A DNA stretch of 64,000 bases from Blastopirellula marina (GTDB lineage Bacteria; Planctomycetota; Planctomycetia; Pirellulales; Pirellulaceae): the NCBI RefSeq assembly GCF_002967765.1, contig NZ_PUHY01000010.1:930001-994000 (forward strand). The letters run 5' to 3'. The position numbers and the translations under genes were made by a program. The notes below the pieces were generated by a model, which saw only the letters and a program-made list of their open reading frames with translations, had not been told where the DNA came from and did no database searches. Position 1 is the stretch's first letter; each line of letters begins with the position of its first letter. Positions 24,053 through 33,520 of this stretch are shown here, in pieces.

Positions 24053-25042
24053 ATGAACATTGACTGGACCGCCTTTCGACAAGCGATTGACACGCCTAAG
24101 CGTTTCGTTCTGACCAGCCATGTCCGTCCCGATTGTGATGCGCTTGGCAGCGAACTCGGCATGGCAGCCATTCTCCGGCAACTGGGCAAGGAAGTGATGA
24201 TCGTCAATGCATCGGAAACGCCTCCCCATTTAGCGTTCATCGATCCTTCCATCGAGATCAAACAGTTAGGCCAGGACATCTCGGCCGAAGAGATCTTGGA
24301 CAACTACGACGGTTTCATGGTGGTCGATACCAGCGCCTGGATTCAGTTGGGTGAAATGGCCAACGTGATGAAAGCATTCCAAGGAACAAAGCTGATCCTC
24401 GATCATCACGTTAGCCAAGACGACCTTGGTGGCGAGATGTTCAAAGATCCTAAGTGTGAAGCAACGGGTCGATTGGTTTACGAAGCGGCCAAAGCTTGGG
24501 GATTGGAGATTTCTGCGGAGACAGCCGAGGTGTTGTTTACCGCAATTGCAACCGACACCGGTTGGTTCCGATTCCCATCCGTCAGTGGTGGCACCTACCA
24601 CGCGATTGGGGACTTAATCGAAGCGGGCGCAGTTCCCAGCAAAGTCTACGCAAACTTATTCGAAAAAGAACGAATTCAACGCGTCAACTTACGTGGAAGA
24701 ATCTTAGCAAGTGCCAAAATAATTCACGATGGTAAGCTCGCCTACAGCATCGCAACAAAGAAAGACTTTATAGATACAGGTGCGTCAGCGGCAGACACCG
24801 AAGACGCCATCAATATGACCATGGCCGTCGCCGGCGTGGAAGCCGCCATCTTGTTTGTCGAACTTCCGACAGAAGAGGGAGTTAAAGCCAGCTTCCGCAG
24901 CCGCACCAAGCTGGACGTTGCAAGCCTGGCACAACAATTCGGGGGAGGTGGCCACGTCGCCGCCGCCGGTGCTTTACTTACGCAGCCGCTCGACGAGGTC
25001 GTGCCAATGTTGCTTGACGCGACCGAAAAGGCCATGGGATAA
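24053..25042 (+). CDS. nrnA: DHH-family oligoribonuclease / pAp phosphatase NrnA
   Basis: NrnA degrades short oligoribonucleotides and dephosphorylates 3'-phosphoadenosine 5'-phosphate. The 329-aa product has the DHH domain (TSHVRPDCDALGSELGM, VVDTSAWIQLG, LILDHHVSQDDLG, FTAIATDTGWFRFPS) and a C-terminal DHHA1 domain ending in GGGGHVAAAGA. All metal-binding Asp and His motifs of the family are present. Start at ATG 24053; frames opening earlier overlap ribF. Probably co-transcribed with ribF. Confidence 0.95.
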   Translation: MNIDWTAFRQAIDTPKRFVLTSHVRPDCDALGSELGMAAILRQLGKEVMIVNASETPPHLAFIDPSIEIKQLGQDISAEEILDNYDGFMVVDTSAWIQLGEMANVMKAFQGTKLILDHHVSQDDLGGEMFKDPKCEATGRLVYEAAKAWGLEISAETAEVLFTAIATDTGWFRFPSVSGGTYHAIGDLIEAGAVPSKVYANLFEKERIQRVNLRGRILASAKIIHDGKLAYSIATKKDFIDTGASAADTEDAINMTMAVAGVEAAILFVELPTEEGVKASFRSRTKLDVASLAQQFGGGGHVAAAGALLTQPLDEVVPMLLDATEKAMG

Positions 25043-25230
25043 TTTAGTGAGATGGATTACATTAACCGTGGAATTTGAACCTTCTGCCTCGGCCGCGCCA
25101 ATCGCCGCCTGCGATCGGTCCCCCCTGGCCAGGCCAGTCCTTTAAGGTAAGGAACCGGTATCTCGCTCGCGCGAAAGCGGTTTTGTTCGATTTCGACTTG
25201 CGATCACCGGATCCCATTCTGGAAAGACCT

Positions 25231-26196
25231 ATGCACCTTCGCCTTGTAATTGCCTTATTGCTTAGCCCATGTTTGCTGTCCCTGGCCGGGGCGCAAGAGA
25301 TTGTCGACTTTCAACGCGACGTGCAGCCGATCTTGAAAGCGCGCTGCCTAAAATGCCACGGCCCCGAAGAAGCAAAGAATGATTTTCGCGTCGACGATGC
25401 CGAAACGATGGGCTATTACATCGAGGCGGGTGATATCGAGTCGAGCTCGCTATGGGCCGATTACTTGATCACCGAAGATGAAGAAATGAAGATGCCTCCC
25501 ATCACGCCGGAAGAACCTCACGGAATGCCTGCTTCCGAGTTGGCATTGGTGAAGCTATGGATCGAAGAGGGAGCAAATTTCGACTGGAAGGCCGAGACCG
25601 CCGTCGATGCGATTCCACAGGAAGCGTCTCCCGAGATGAGCACCGCTTACAAACTGTGGTTGTTCCAAGGTTTGTTTCATCCTGCCTCGACGCACTTCCC
25701 GATCGCCCTGCTTTCCATCTCAATGGCGTTCCTCTTGGTATCGTATTTCGCCGGGAAGTCCTTCGAGACGGCTGCTTACTACTGTCTTTGCTGTGGTGCC
25801 TTGGCTGCTGTGGGGGCGTGCGTGATGGGCTGGGCTTATGCGACCGATGAAGGCTACGTCGGTCTTTCGTTCGACCTGATGAACAGCAATATTGCTCGTC
25901 ACCGCTGGTTGGGTGTTTTGGTGTCGGTTGGTGCTTTAGTATTGATTCCCTTTGCCCGCACGACTGTTAAGTCGGAAGAAGGGAAGATGAAATCGTTTTG
26001 GCTGATCGGAGCCCTTGTAATTGGCCTCGGCGTTTCAATGGTCGGCTATCAAGGTGGTGAACTGACCTATGGCGAAGACCACTACGCAAAGGAGTTCCAA
26101 CGCCTTTTCAACACCGGGGAAGAAGTGGAAGCTCCAGCCGACGAAGCGGAACCAACATCCAGCGAAGAAGAATCGGCAAGCAAAGACTCGGAGTAA
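25231..26196 (+). CDS. Planctomycete-type cytochrome c domain fused to DUF2231-like membrane module
   Basis: A 321-aa exported protein. A signal peptide (LVIALLLSPCLLSLAGAQ) precedes a planctomycete-type cytochrome c domain with one heme site CLKCHG (about residue 40) and MPASELALVKLWIEEGA near its end. From about residue 140 come four to five transmembrane helices resembling DUF2231 (FHPASTHFPIALLSISMAF, then GGELTYGEDH). The tail is acidic (EEVEAPADEAEPTSSEEE). It is probably an inner-membrane, periplasm-facing electron carrier; its partner is unknown. ATG at 25231 is preceded by GGAAAGACCT. A strong terminator follows at 26233. Confidence 0.88.
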   Translation: MHLRLVIALLLSPCLLSLAGAQEIVDFQRDVQPILKARCLKCHGPEEAKNDFRVDDAETMGYYIEAGDIESSSLWADYLITEDEEMKMPPITPEEPHGMPASELALVKLWIEEGANFDWKAETAVDAIPQEASPEMSTAYKLWLFQGLFHPASTHFPIALLSISMAFLLVSYFAGKSFETAAYYCLCCGALAAVGACVMGWAYATDEGYVGLSFDLMNSNIARHRWLGVLVSVGALVLIPFARTTVKSEEGKMKSFWLIGALVIGLGVSMVGYQGGELTYGEDHYAKEFQRLFNTGEEVEAPADEAEPTSSEEESASKDSE

Positions 26197-26232
26197 TTTC
26201 CCAGCTCTACTGGCCAATTGAAGTCACAGAAT

Positions 26233-26267
26233 GAAGCGAGCCTCATCACGGCTCGCTTCTTTTTTTG
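26233..26267 (+). terminator. Rho-independent terminator
   Basis: GAAGCGAGCC and GGCTCGCTTC (26233-26242 and 26250-26259) form a perfect 10-bp stem with a 7-nt loop, followed by T8. It ends transcription of the cytochrome-domain gene. Confidence 0.92.
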
Positions 26268-26383
26268 TAAGGGTTCAAGCTCGGCAATCTTTCCCTATTT
26301 CGCCAAAACAGTTCAATCCGTACTTCCCACTCAGCCGATAAGATGACAAAGCAGATTCAGACCCCCGGGAAAGTTGCTAGCAG

Positions 26384-27109
26384 ATGTGGTGCCCCAATTG
26401 TCAGACCCAAGTCGCTGGGATTGCCTCCGCCAAGGAGCATTCGGCGTTGGTCTGCGCGAAGTGCCAGACGCAATTGACCGCCAGTTCTGAAGCCTCGCAG
26501 GCGAAGTCTAAAGCAACTTCTTCCTCGCAGCCGCTACCTGGTATGCGTCTCGACTCTCATCGGATGCAAGCTACGCTCAGCCGGATCGACCGCCTCGTTC
26601 AACGATTGGGTGAACCAACCGATTTCGAGGAACCGAAGCCGCCCCAAACGAGCCGTCGCCCTGCTCCCCAACCAGAATACGACAAACCGGCGGAACCACT
26701 CCGGACCGAAAACAGCTTTCCCTGGCTGGCAACGTTCAGCCTTGCGGCAGGCGTCATGCTATTGGTTTGCGGCTGCTTCCTGATTGTCTGGAGCGTTGTT
26801 GCTCGCCGCCCCGATTTATTCAGCATCGGTTTTCCTATTTCCGTGATCTCGTTGGCGTGCATGGCCCTTGCGGCTTGCTTGTTCTTCCAAGATGCCTCCG
26901 GCAAACAAGCGGAAACGCAGAAGTGGTTGGCTGATGTGCAGAATCAACTAGGTGGCATCCGACAGATTGCCACGGATAGCCGACACTCACTCGGTTCAAT
27001 CCCAGAGCTGCCTACCACCATCTCATCACCGGCCAACATCTCGCTGGCACAATCGGAAGAACGTCTGAGAGAGATCCGACGTCGCTTGAACGAAACACGT
27101 TCGCGTTAG
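26384..27109 (+). CDS. Zinc-ribbon protein with two membrane helices and coiled-coil tail
   Basis: A 241-aa protein of unknown function. The start MWCPNCQTQV with VCAKCQTQL forms a zinc ribbon at residues 3-30. A Ser/Pro-rich linker follows, then two transmembrane helices (WLATFSLAAGVMLLVCGCFL and IGFPISVISLACMALAACLF, roughly 110-165), then a coiled-coil-like tail with KQAETQKWLADVQNQLGGI and ERLREIRRRLNETRSR. It lies between a terminator and the convergent nitrite reductase gene. No related neighbour explains it; the ribbon-plus-helices plan is shared with other proteins in this window. Confidence 0.8.
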   Translation: MWCPNCQTQVAGIASAKEHSALVCAKCQTQLTASSEASQAKSKATSSSQPLPGMRLDSHRMQATLSRIDRLVQRLGEPTDFEEPKPPQTSRRPAPQPEYDKPAEPLRTENSFPWLATFSLAAGVMLLVCGCFLIVWSVVARRPDLFSIGFPISVISLACMALAACLFFQDASGKQAETQKWLADVQNQLGGIRQIATDSRHSLGSIPELPTTISSPANISLAQSEERLREIRRRLNETRSR

Positions 27110-27200
27110 AACTTCGCAACCGTGCGATTTCGGCCCGAAAAAACAGCTGCATCGAAATCCGTTCGACGCGGCTGTTGATCGTTGAAACTTGGCGTGCCTG

Positions 27201-30200
27201 CTATCCCTGCACCAATGCCAAGTCTCTGCTCTTTTTCGCGTCGCAAGCTGAGATGCAATGCAGCTTGGTTGCCAGTGAGGCGTTAAGGTTTTCCTCAGGC
27301 GGAAGCTGTACAAAGACTTGTCCCTCTTGCACTTTCACAGGGAAGACCTGCAACTTGTATTCTTCACCAGTCAGACATTCACCCGATTCCAGTGAGAATG
27401 CCTTCTTGTGAAGCGGACATGCTACCTTTGGCACGCCAGAAGCATCGCCGATAATGCCCCGCGACAAGACAAAGGCATTCTTATGTGGACACATATTTTG
27501 ACAAGCATACCAGTCGCTGTGTGTCGTTGCTCGGAAGATGGCGATTTGCACTTCGCCATACTTCACCGCGGCGCCGCCATTGACCGGAAAATCAGCTTCG
27601 TTGCCCATCGCGATCCAGGTTAACTCTTCACCCGGTACGTCGTGCGGAATCGTCTCGCCGTTAAGACCTTTCAACTCGACCAGCGAAACATTTCCATCGG
27701 GCCAATCCGCCGGACGCTGCTGGTCTCGTTCCGAAATGATCTCGATACCAAGCTCTGATTCATCCGTATTGACGAATTGCTTGAAGAAAGCCCGCTTCTC
27801 AGGATCTTCGACGACCGTCTTCCACTCGCATTGATAGGTGTCGACCAGCATCTGCATTCGAGCTTCAAGTTCGTCACAAATGTTCAGCGAATCGTTGATC
27901 ACTACATCGCGAATGTGATCGAGGCCGCCTTCCATCTTTTCCAACCAAACGCTGGTTCTTGTCAACTTGTCCGCCGTTTGGATGTAGTACATCAAAAAGC
28001 GATCCATGTATTTGACGGCTGTTTCTTCATCAATATCTGCGACCAACAAGTCAGCATGACGAGGATTGGCACCACCATTGCCGCAAACATAGAGGTTGTA
28101 TCCATTCTCGGTGGCAATGAGTCCAACGTCTTTCCCTTGAGCCTCAGCACATTCACGAACACAACCGCTGACCGCGAACTTCAACTTATGCGGTGCGCGA
28201 ATTCCGCGGTAACGATTCTCGATCCGAATTGCAAAGCCAACCGAGTCCCCGACCCCGTAGCGACACCAGGTGCTTCCCACGCAGCTTTTGACCGTTCGTA
28301 CCGCTTTTCCGTACGCATGACCGCTCTCGAAACCTGCTTCGATCAATTCGGCCCAGATGTCGGGCAGGTCTTGGACTTTGGCACCGAACAAGTCGACGCG
28401 TTGGCCCCCGGTGATCTTGGTGTAGAGTCCATACTTTTTAGCAACCACGCCGAGGGTGATCAGTTTGTCAGGCGTTATTTCACCACCTGCTACCCGCGGA
28501 ACGACACTGTAAGTCGCGTCTCGTTGGATGTTGGCCAAGAAGCGATCGTTCGTATCTTGGAGAGTTTTGTGCGAAGTCTCCAAAATATGATCGTTCCATA
28601 GCGATGCCATGATCGAAGCAATCGCTGGCTTACAGATCTCACAACCATCTCCCTTCCCGTGGGACGCCAGCAAATCATCGAACGACTTGATCTCTTTAAT
28701 TTTGACGATCTCAAACAGCTCTTGGCGGGAGTAAGCAAAGTGTTCGCACAGGTCCTTGCTGATCGACTTACCTGCGGCGGCCAGTTCAGCGGCTAGGATA
28801 TCGGTAACCAACGGCATACAGCCTCCGCACCCACCACCGGCACTGGTGCATTTCTTGACTTCGGCTGGCGTCATTAAATCGTTGTCGCGAATCGCCGAGC
28901 AGATTTGTCCTTTCGTAACGTTGTTGCAGGAACAAATCTGAGCACTATCTGGCATGCTGGCAGCTCCTCCCAGAGCAGCTGCTCCTCCGCCGTCGCCACT
29001 GTTTCCCATCAATTCGCTAGGCGAACAGGGGAGCAGATCCCCGCTCTTGGCAAAGATCGAAAGGGTCCCGTATTCCGATGCATCGCCAACCAGAATCCCA
29101 CCGAGGAGAGCTTTGCCATTCTTGCTGAACAACAGCTTCTTGTACGAGCCTTGGAAGGGATCTTCCACGACCAGCGAAGTCGAGACATCGTCGCTCGCTT
29201 CATAGTTGCCGAAGCTGGCCACATCGACCCCCATGAGCTTCAGTTTGGTCGACATATCGGTGCCACCGAAATGCTTTTCTTGACCGCACAAATTAGCTGC
29301 GACAATCTCGGCCATTTCGTAACCTGGCGCGACCAGGCCATAGATCATTCCGCTATGCAGGGCGACTTCACCGATGGCAAACACCTTCGGATCAGATGTC
29401 CGCAGATGATCGTCGACTGAAACACCACCGCGCGGTCCGATATCGAGTCCGCACTCTTTCGCGACTTCATCCCGTGGACGAATTCCCGCTGAGACGATGA
29501 TCATGTCAACGTCCAACGAACTATCATCGGTGAAGACCATGCGTTCGACCTTGCCGTCTCCCTCGACTTCCTTCGTGCCCTTGTTGAGATGAACTTCAAC
29601 GCCGAGCTCTTCGATCTTTTGAACCAACAACTTCGATCCTCGATCGTCAACCTGACGCGGCATTAATCGAGGCGCGAACTCGATAACATGGGTTTTCATC
29701 CCCAAATCAAACGCGGCCTTAGCCGCTTCCAGACCGAGAAGTCCCCCACCGATTACCGCACATGACTTCGCGGTTTTACCATGATGAATGATCTTCTCGA
29801 GGTCTTCGATCGTTCGATAAACATAGACACCATGCTTCTGAATCCCCGGCACGGGCGGTACGAAGGGGAACGAGCCGGTTGCCAGAACCACATAGTCGTA
29901 AGAAATCGCACTCCCTTTATCTGAGTAAACGACTTGTTTTTCTCGATCAATCTTGCTAGCCCGATCACCCAAGTGAATCTCGACCCCATGCTCTTGGTAC
30001 CAGTCGAGCCTGGCAATCATTAACTTCTCGGCATCGCGGTGGGCAAAGAATGAAGTTAGCCCCACGCGGTCGTACGCCGCACGTGGTTCTTCACAGAAGG
30101 TGACAATCTTGTATTGACGGGCCTGATCGAATTCGACGAGCTTTTCGACGAAGCGATGCCCCACCATGCCGTTGCCGATTACTACGATGGTCTTGGTTTC

Positions 30201-30212
30201 GTCGGTCACCAT
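27201..30212 (-). CDS. nirB: Assimilatory nitrite reductase, NirB and NirD domains in one polypeptide
   Basis: Reduces nitrite to ammonium with NAD(P)H. The 1003-aa protein combines the large and small subunits. N-terminal FAD/NAD(P) domains: VVIGNGMVGHRFVEKL, VIGGGLLGLEAA. A BFD-like [2Fe-2S] domain follows: CSCNNVTKGQIC...CGGCMP. The siroheme/[4Fe-4S] core has CVGSTWCRYGVGDSVG and SGCVRECAEAQGKD. After residue about 870 a Rieske NirD domain is fused in frame (C-P-H at about 908-910 and CPLH at about 932-935). E. coli encodes NirB and NirD separately. ATG at 30212 (MVTDETKTIVVIG); upstream in-frame starts add no domain. The neighbouring cytochrome gene has the same strand but a 294-bp gap, so it is probably transcribed separately. 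Confidence 0.95.
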   Translation of the reverse strand: MVTDETKTIVVIGNGMVGHRFVEKLVEFDQARQYKIVTFCEEPRAAYDRVGLTSFFAHRDAEKLMIARLDWYQEHGVEIHLGDRASKIDREKQVVYSDKGSAISYDYVVLATGSFPFVPPVPGIQKHGVYVYRTIEDLEKIIHHGKTAKSCAVIGGGLLGLEAAKAAFDLGMKTHVIEFAPRLMPRQVDDRGSKLLVQKIEELGVEVHLNKGTKEVEGDGKVERMVFTDDSSLDVDMIIVSAGIRPRDEVAKECGLDIGPRGGVSVDDHLRTSDPKVFAIGEVALHSGMIYGLVAPGYEMAEIVAANLCGQEKHFGGTDMSTKLKLMGVDVASFGNYEASDDVSTSLVVEDPFQGSYKKLLFSKNGKALLGGILVGDASEYGTLSIFAKSGDLLPCSPSELMGNSGDGGGAAALGGAASMPDSAQICSCNNVTKGQICSAIRDNDLMTPAEVKKCTSAGGGCGGCMPLVTDILAAELAAAGKSISKDLCEHFAYSRQELFEIVKIKEIKSFDDLLASHGKGDGCEICKPAIASIMASLWNDHILETSHKTLQDTNDRFLANIQRDATYSVVPRVAGGEITPDKLITLGVVAKKYGLYTKITGGQRVDLFGAKVQDLPDIWAELIEAGFESGHAYGKAVRTVKSCVGSTWCRYGVGDSVGFAIRIENRYRGIRAPHKLKFAVSGCVRECAEAQGKDVGLIATENGYNLYVCGNGGANPRHADLLVADIDEETAVKYMDRFLMYYIQTADKLTRTSVWLEKMEGGLDHIRDVVINDSLNICDELEARMQMLVDTYQCEWKTVVEDPEKRAFFKQFVNTDESELGIEIISERDQQRPADWPDGNVSLVELKGLNGETIPHDVPGEELTWIAMGNEADFPVNGGAAVKYGEVQIAIFRATTHSDWYACQNMCPHKNAFVLSRGIIGDASGVPKVACPLHKKAFSLESGECLTGEEYKLQVFPVKVQEGQVFVQLPPEENLNASLATKLHCISACDAKKSRDLALVQG

Positions 30213-30506
30213 GAAATCCTGTTTCCTCTTTTTGATGCACTTGCGCGGGCCGCCGCTGAGGGAAACGCAAGCGGTGTGCCCATAAGTGCAGAGGAAACTT
30301 TCGGCGATCGACCTGTAGCCGCAAACTACGAAACAGAAAAGAGTTACAGCATGCCACATCTATCCTGAGCTCATTTCGACCACCCTTGGCAACGAAATGA
30401 CCGGAAATTTGGCTTGGCGCTGCTGCACCGATACGCAACGTCCTGCGAGCGGATCTCGCAGGCAAGATATGACAGATGGACCGCATCCGGTCCAAAGGGA
30501 AGCGAT

Positions 30507-32150
30507 CTAGTGCGCGATCTCTTCCCAGTATTCATCGAAGGCACCCGGCACGTGAAAATCGGGGCTGTTATCCAGGTCGTGGCACTTCAGACAGGTATCA
30601 CGTGCCTTATCCAAAGGCAATTTCATCTGCTCGGTGAAACGCGTCGTCTGATCTGCGGTAAAGTCACCATCACCGTTTTGCGAAGCAACGTGGGCTGACC
30701 CTGGGCCGTGACAGTTCTCGCAGGAAACATTGTGCATCTTCGGCGTTTCTTCCAGCCCTAAATAGCCGGACTCGAAAGGAAGGTAGGTTGCCGGATTCCA
30801 ACCTGTGACGTGGCAAGCCAGGCACTCTGGATCAAAGTGGCGTGGAACTTGGAATCGTTCTGGCGGATGCACCAGGGTTTGCGTTGCATGACTATGCTTC
30901 GAGCCTTTCCAAACGTCGTAAGCATCTTCGTGACAGTCTTTACACGATTCGGATCCGACGAATTTGTGGCCACTCGGGTGAGGCTGCTGGCGAATGCCAA
31001 GGCCGCTTAAACCGAGCGTTTCCAACTGTTGTTGATAAGCAGCTAATAACTTCAGCATCTCTTCCGAATCCTTGAAGCTGTCATCCAAGGCAACGCGTTC
31101 GTAACGCATTGGGGTGCGAGGATCGTTATACAAACCCACGACACCAACATACATTCCCTTAGTACCGACCTGGATCATGCGGGTTTGCAGGCCTTCAACC
31201 ACCTCCGGCTTCAATTCCGGCTCACCAGCCCCACCGGCCGTGATGACTAGCTGAAAACCAGGAAACTTCCGCGCAATCTCACGGCTTTCGCTCAGCGTGC
31301 CCTCGCAAAGGAGAATGTACAAATCACAGTTTTGCTCTTTGAGCGCCTGCCAGCTTTCCTGCAAGCCTTCTTCTGGCTCGGAAAGCCCGACATCACTATT
31401 GGAAATCCGTTGAAGCTCTTTCGAGCAAAGAACGCCCGTCACACCGATTTTCTTACCACCTTTTTCGATGACACGATGACGGGGCGTGTAATCGAGCAAA
31501 ACGGCGTTGCTGGAAAGAAACTTGATGTTGTCAGGATCTTCAGAAGCGACAGCCGCGAAGACTTCATCAATGGAAAGACGAAGGTCGTCTGGACCAAAAC
31601 CAATCGCATCGTACTCCATCTTCCGCAAACCTTCGGCGGTCGTTTGGAATTTGATTTCGGCCTGACGACCGAAGCGGCGAACTTGATTTCCGACGTCCAA
31701 GGCAACCACGTCCCAGCCTCGATCTTCCCGCAACTGCTTGAGCAGTGAGTGGCGTCGCATTAGGCCACCCTTCTGATTGGCCAACCCAGTACAGCCGCAC
31801 GGCTCGATGTAGCCGTGCTGTTCGCCGGTGATGAAAAGGGCCACTTCCGGCTTTGGCCACCCCTGAAACAGTTCACGAGGGGCTGCCACCGTGCTGGTGC
31901 TTCCGGTGGATGCGTCTTCATAGGCAACTTGGCGAACGTCGGACGATGCCGCCGCATCCGTGGCAGGCTTGGCCATCGGAGCAGCGTCTTGCTGAGCACG
32001 GGAAAGTTGCCCGGGCTCGTGACTGTTAGCAATGCGATCTTGGCTTTTGTTCTGGCTGACCGAGGTAGGTGTCGTTTCCGAACAGCCCCAAACTCCTCCT
32101 AAGACCAAACAAGCGAACGCGAGACCGACAGTCGAGTTTCCAGAAGCCAT
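30507..32150 (-). CDS. Metallophosphatase-like / tetraheme cytochrome c fusion lipoprotein
   Basis: A 547-aa exported protein with an N-terminal signal ending LVLGGVWGC (possible lipobox). Residues about 75-360 resemble the 5'-nucleotidase/metallophosphatase fold (FITGEQHGYIEPCGCTGLANQKGG, VVALDVGNQ), though the first metal motif has GEQHGY where DxHG is usual, so activity is uncertain. From about 390 it becomes a cytochrome c554-like domain with four CxxCH sites: CKDCH (~403), CLACH (~443), CENCH (~477) and CLKCH (~520), plus scattered His that could be distal heme ligands. It is probably a periplasmic redox protein; the proximity to nitrite reductase is suggestive only. The DUF1573 gene lies directly upstream. 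Confidence 0.85.
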   Translation of the reverse strand: MASGNSTVGLAFACLVLGGVWGCSETTPTSVSQNKSQDRIANSHEPGQLSRAQQDAAPMAKPATDAAASSDVRQVAYEDASTGSTSTVAAPRELFQGWPKPEVALFITGEQHGYIEPCGCTGLANQKGGLMRRHSLLKQLREDRGWDVVALDVGNQVRRFGRQAEIKFQTTAEGLRKMEYDAIGFGPDDLRLSIDEVFAAVASEDPDNIKFLSSNAVLLDYTPRHRVIEKGGKKIGVTGVLCSKELQRISNSDVGLSEPEEGLQESWQALKEQNCDLYILLCEGTLSESREIARKFPGFQLVITAGGAGEPELKPEVVEGLQTRMIQVGTKGMYVGVVGLYNDPRTPMRYERVALDDSFKDSEEMLKLLAAYQQQLETLGLSGLGIRQQPHPSGHKFVGSESCKDCHEDAYDVWKGSKHSHATQTLVHPPERFQVPRHFDPECLACHVTGWNPATYLPFESGYLGLEETPKMHNVSCENCHGPGSAHVASQNGDGDFTADQTTRFTEQMKLPLDKARDTCLKCHDLDNSPDFHVPGAFDEYWEEIAH

Positions 32151-32248
32151 TCGAATACTATCTGCGGGTTTGTTGTTGCGAAATTTTGATGGCCTACCTC
32201 CGATCTATGCGGCGGGGGCCAGGATCAGGCGAGAATCAACCCAAGACT

Positions 32249-33427
32249 CTACTCGACCGAGAAATATACGAAAATATCAACCTCTTTGATCTCAGGATGT
32301 CCATCGACCGCTAGCACGATCTTTCCGAGCTTGTCCCGATCAGGGCCGAGGAAGTTACCGCCAGGAACGCCCTCAGGAATATTTAACATGAGCGGAAACT
32401 TGACCACGTTACCATCGTTGAAGGTTTCCGACTCACCGATCTCGAGATCCAGATACTCCGGCGAGGCAGACTTTGGCTTAACCGTAACGTCATTTCGATG
32501 AGGGCCCTTCACGATCAAGAACAACTTGGTCGAAATCCCTTCATCCTTCTTCAACTTGCCGAGGTAAAGAACACCTTTGTCACGGTCATACTTCTTGATC
32601 GCCATCACCGAGATGTCACCCACCACGTAACTGGTGACTGAAATCTCAAGCTCCGGAGCGAACTCACTGTTCGTGTGCACGGCGATGCTGTGCTTATTGG
32701 TTCCCAGAGGTAATCCAGGCTTCGTCTCTAATTGTACCAAGTAGCCGGCCAAAGCCCCGGCAGACTCTTTTAGTTCCTCGGGTGAAAGTTCGCGGCTTGT
32801 CACGTCAAACAAGTCCGCTCCCGCACCGGTCACTTCTAAGCCGGTAATCTCGAATTCAGCATCTTTGTAGGAAAGAACCTTCGTTGCCGCTTTACGTGTT
32901 TCGCCAGCAGCCATGTTCGACAGGCGAATCTCAGACGGTTCCAATACCACGGCCTGAACGACCGATCCCGTGATGCGCAGTTCGAGAGTCGGCTTGCGAG
33001 GGTCATTCGTGGCGATAGTGGCCGTTTGTCCAAAATCTTCCTGGTAAGCTTTCGGACGCCATTCCAGTTTGATCTCGGTCGTATCGCCGGGTTGCACCGT
33101 CAGAACGTCTCCTTCCTTCAGGTCGGCCATGGTGCATTTACAGGTCGTTCCTTCCATGGTCAATTCCAACGGCTCTTTCCCCTCGTTTTTGACCACGAAG
33201 GTATGCTTGCCGACGGAGTTCAACTCCATCCGACCAAAGGCAAAAACCGGCCCATCTTGGACAATCGCTTTTGGCGACGTCTCTTTGACGGCGACTTCAG
33301 CCCACATCAAAGAAGGATCGGTCAGGCCCCCGAAGTCGTTTGGGGTACTAAGATCTCGCACAGCGATGGCGTAACCAGCGGCAGAACCGCCCAACAGGCA
33401 AACCAGAAGCAGAGCAATAGGTTTCAT
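32249..33427 (-). CDS. DUF1573 domain protein, exported
   Basis: A 392-aa protein with a signal peptide (LLLVCLLGGSAAGYAIA). The DUF1573 Ig-like unit at about 60-150 shows FAFGRMELNSVGKHTFVVKN, then TCKCTMADLKEGDVLTVQPG with the conserved Cys pair in TTCKCT, and IATNDPRKPTLELRITG. A second, more divergent beta-sandwich follows (VVLEPSEIRLSNM...). DUF1573 proteins are common exported proteins in Bacteroidetes and planctomycetes without assigned function. The gene lies 98 bp upstream of the cytochrome fusion and may share its transcript. Confidence 0.88.
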   Translation of the reverse strand: MKPIALLLVCLLGGSAAGYAIAVRDLSTPNDFGGLTDPSLMWAEVAVKETSPKAIVQDGPVFAFGRMELNSVGKHTFVVKNEGKEPLELTMEGTTCKCTMADLKEGDVLTVQPGDTTEIKLEWRPKAYQEDFGQTATIATNDPRKPTLELRITGSVVQAVVLEPSEIRLSNMAAGETRKAATKVLSYKDAEFEITGLEVTGAGADLFDVTSRELSPEELKESAGALAGYLVQLETKPGLPLGTNKHSIAVHTNSEFAPELEISVTSYVVGDISVMAIKKYDRDKGVLYLGKLKKDEGISTKLFLIVKGPHRNDVTVKPKSASPEYLDLEIGESETFNDGNVVKFPLMLNIPEGVPGGNFLGPDRDKLGKIVLAVDGHPEIKEVDIFVYFSVE

Positions 33428-33520
33428 GGTACGTCAGGGGAGAGTTGATGAACGGATAAGGGAAAAATCAGGAGGTAGCGTGACTACCGATATTTAGGTT
33501 CGGTCAGCGCAGGGAATCAC

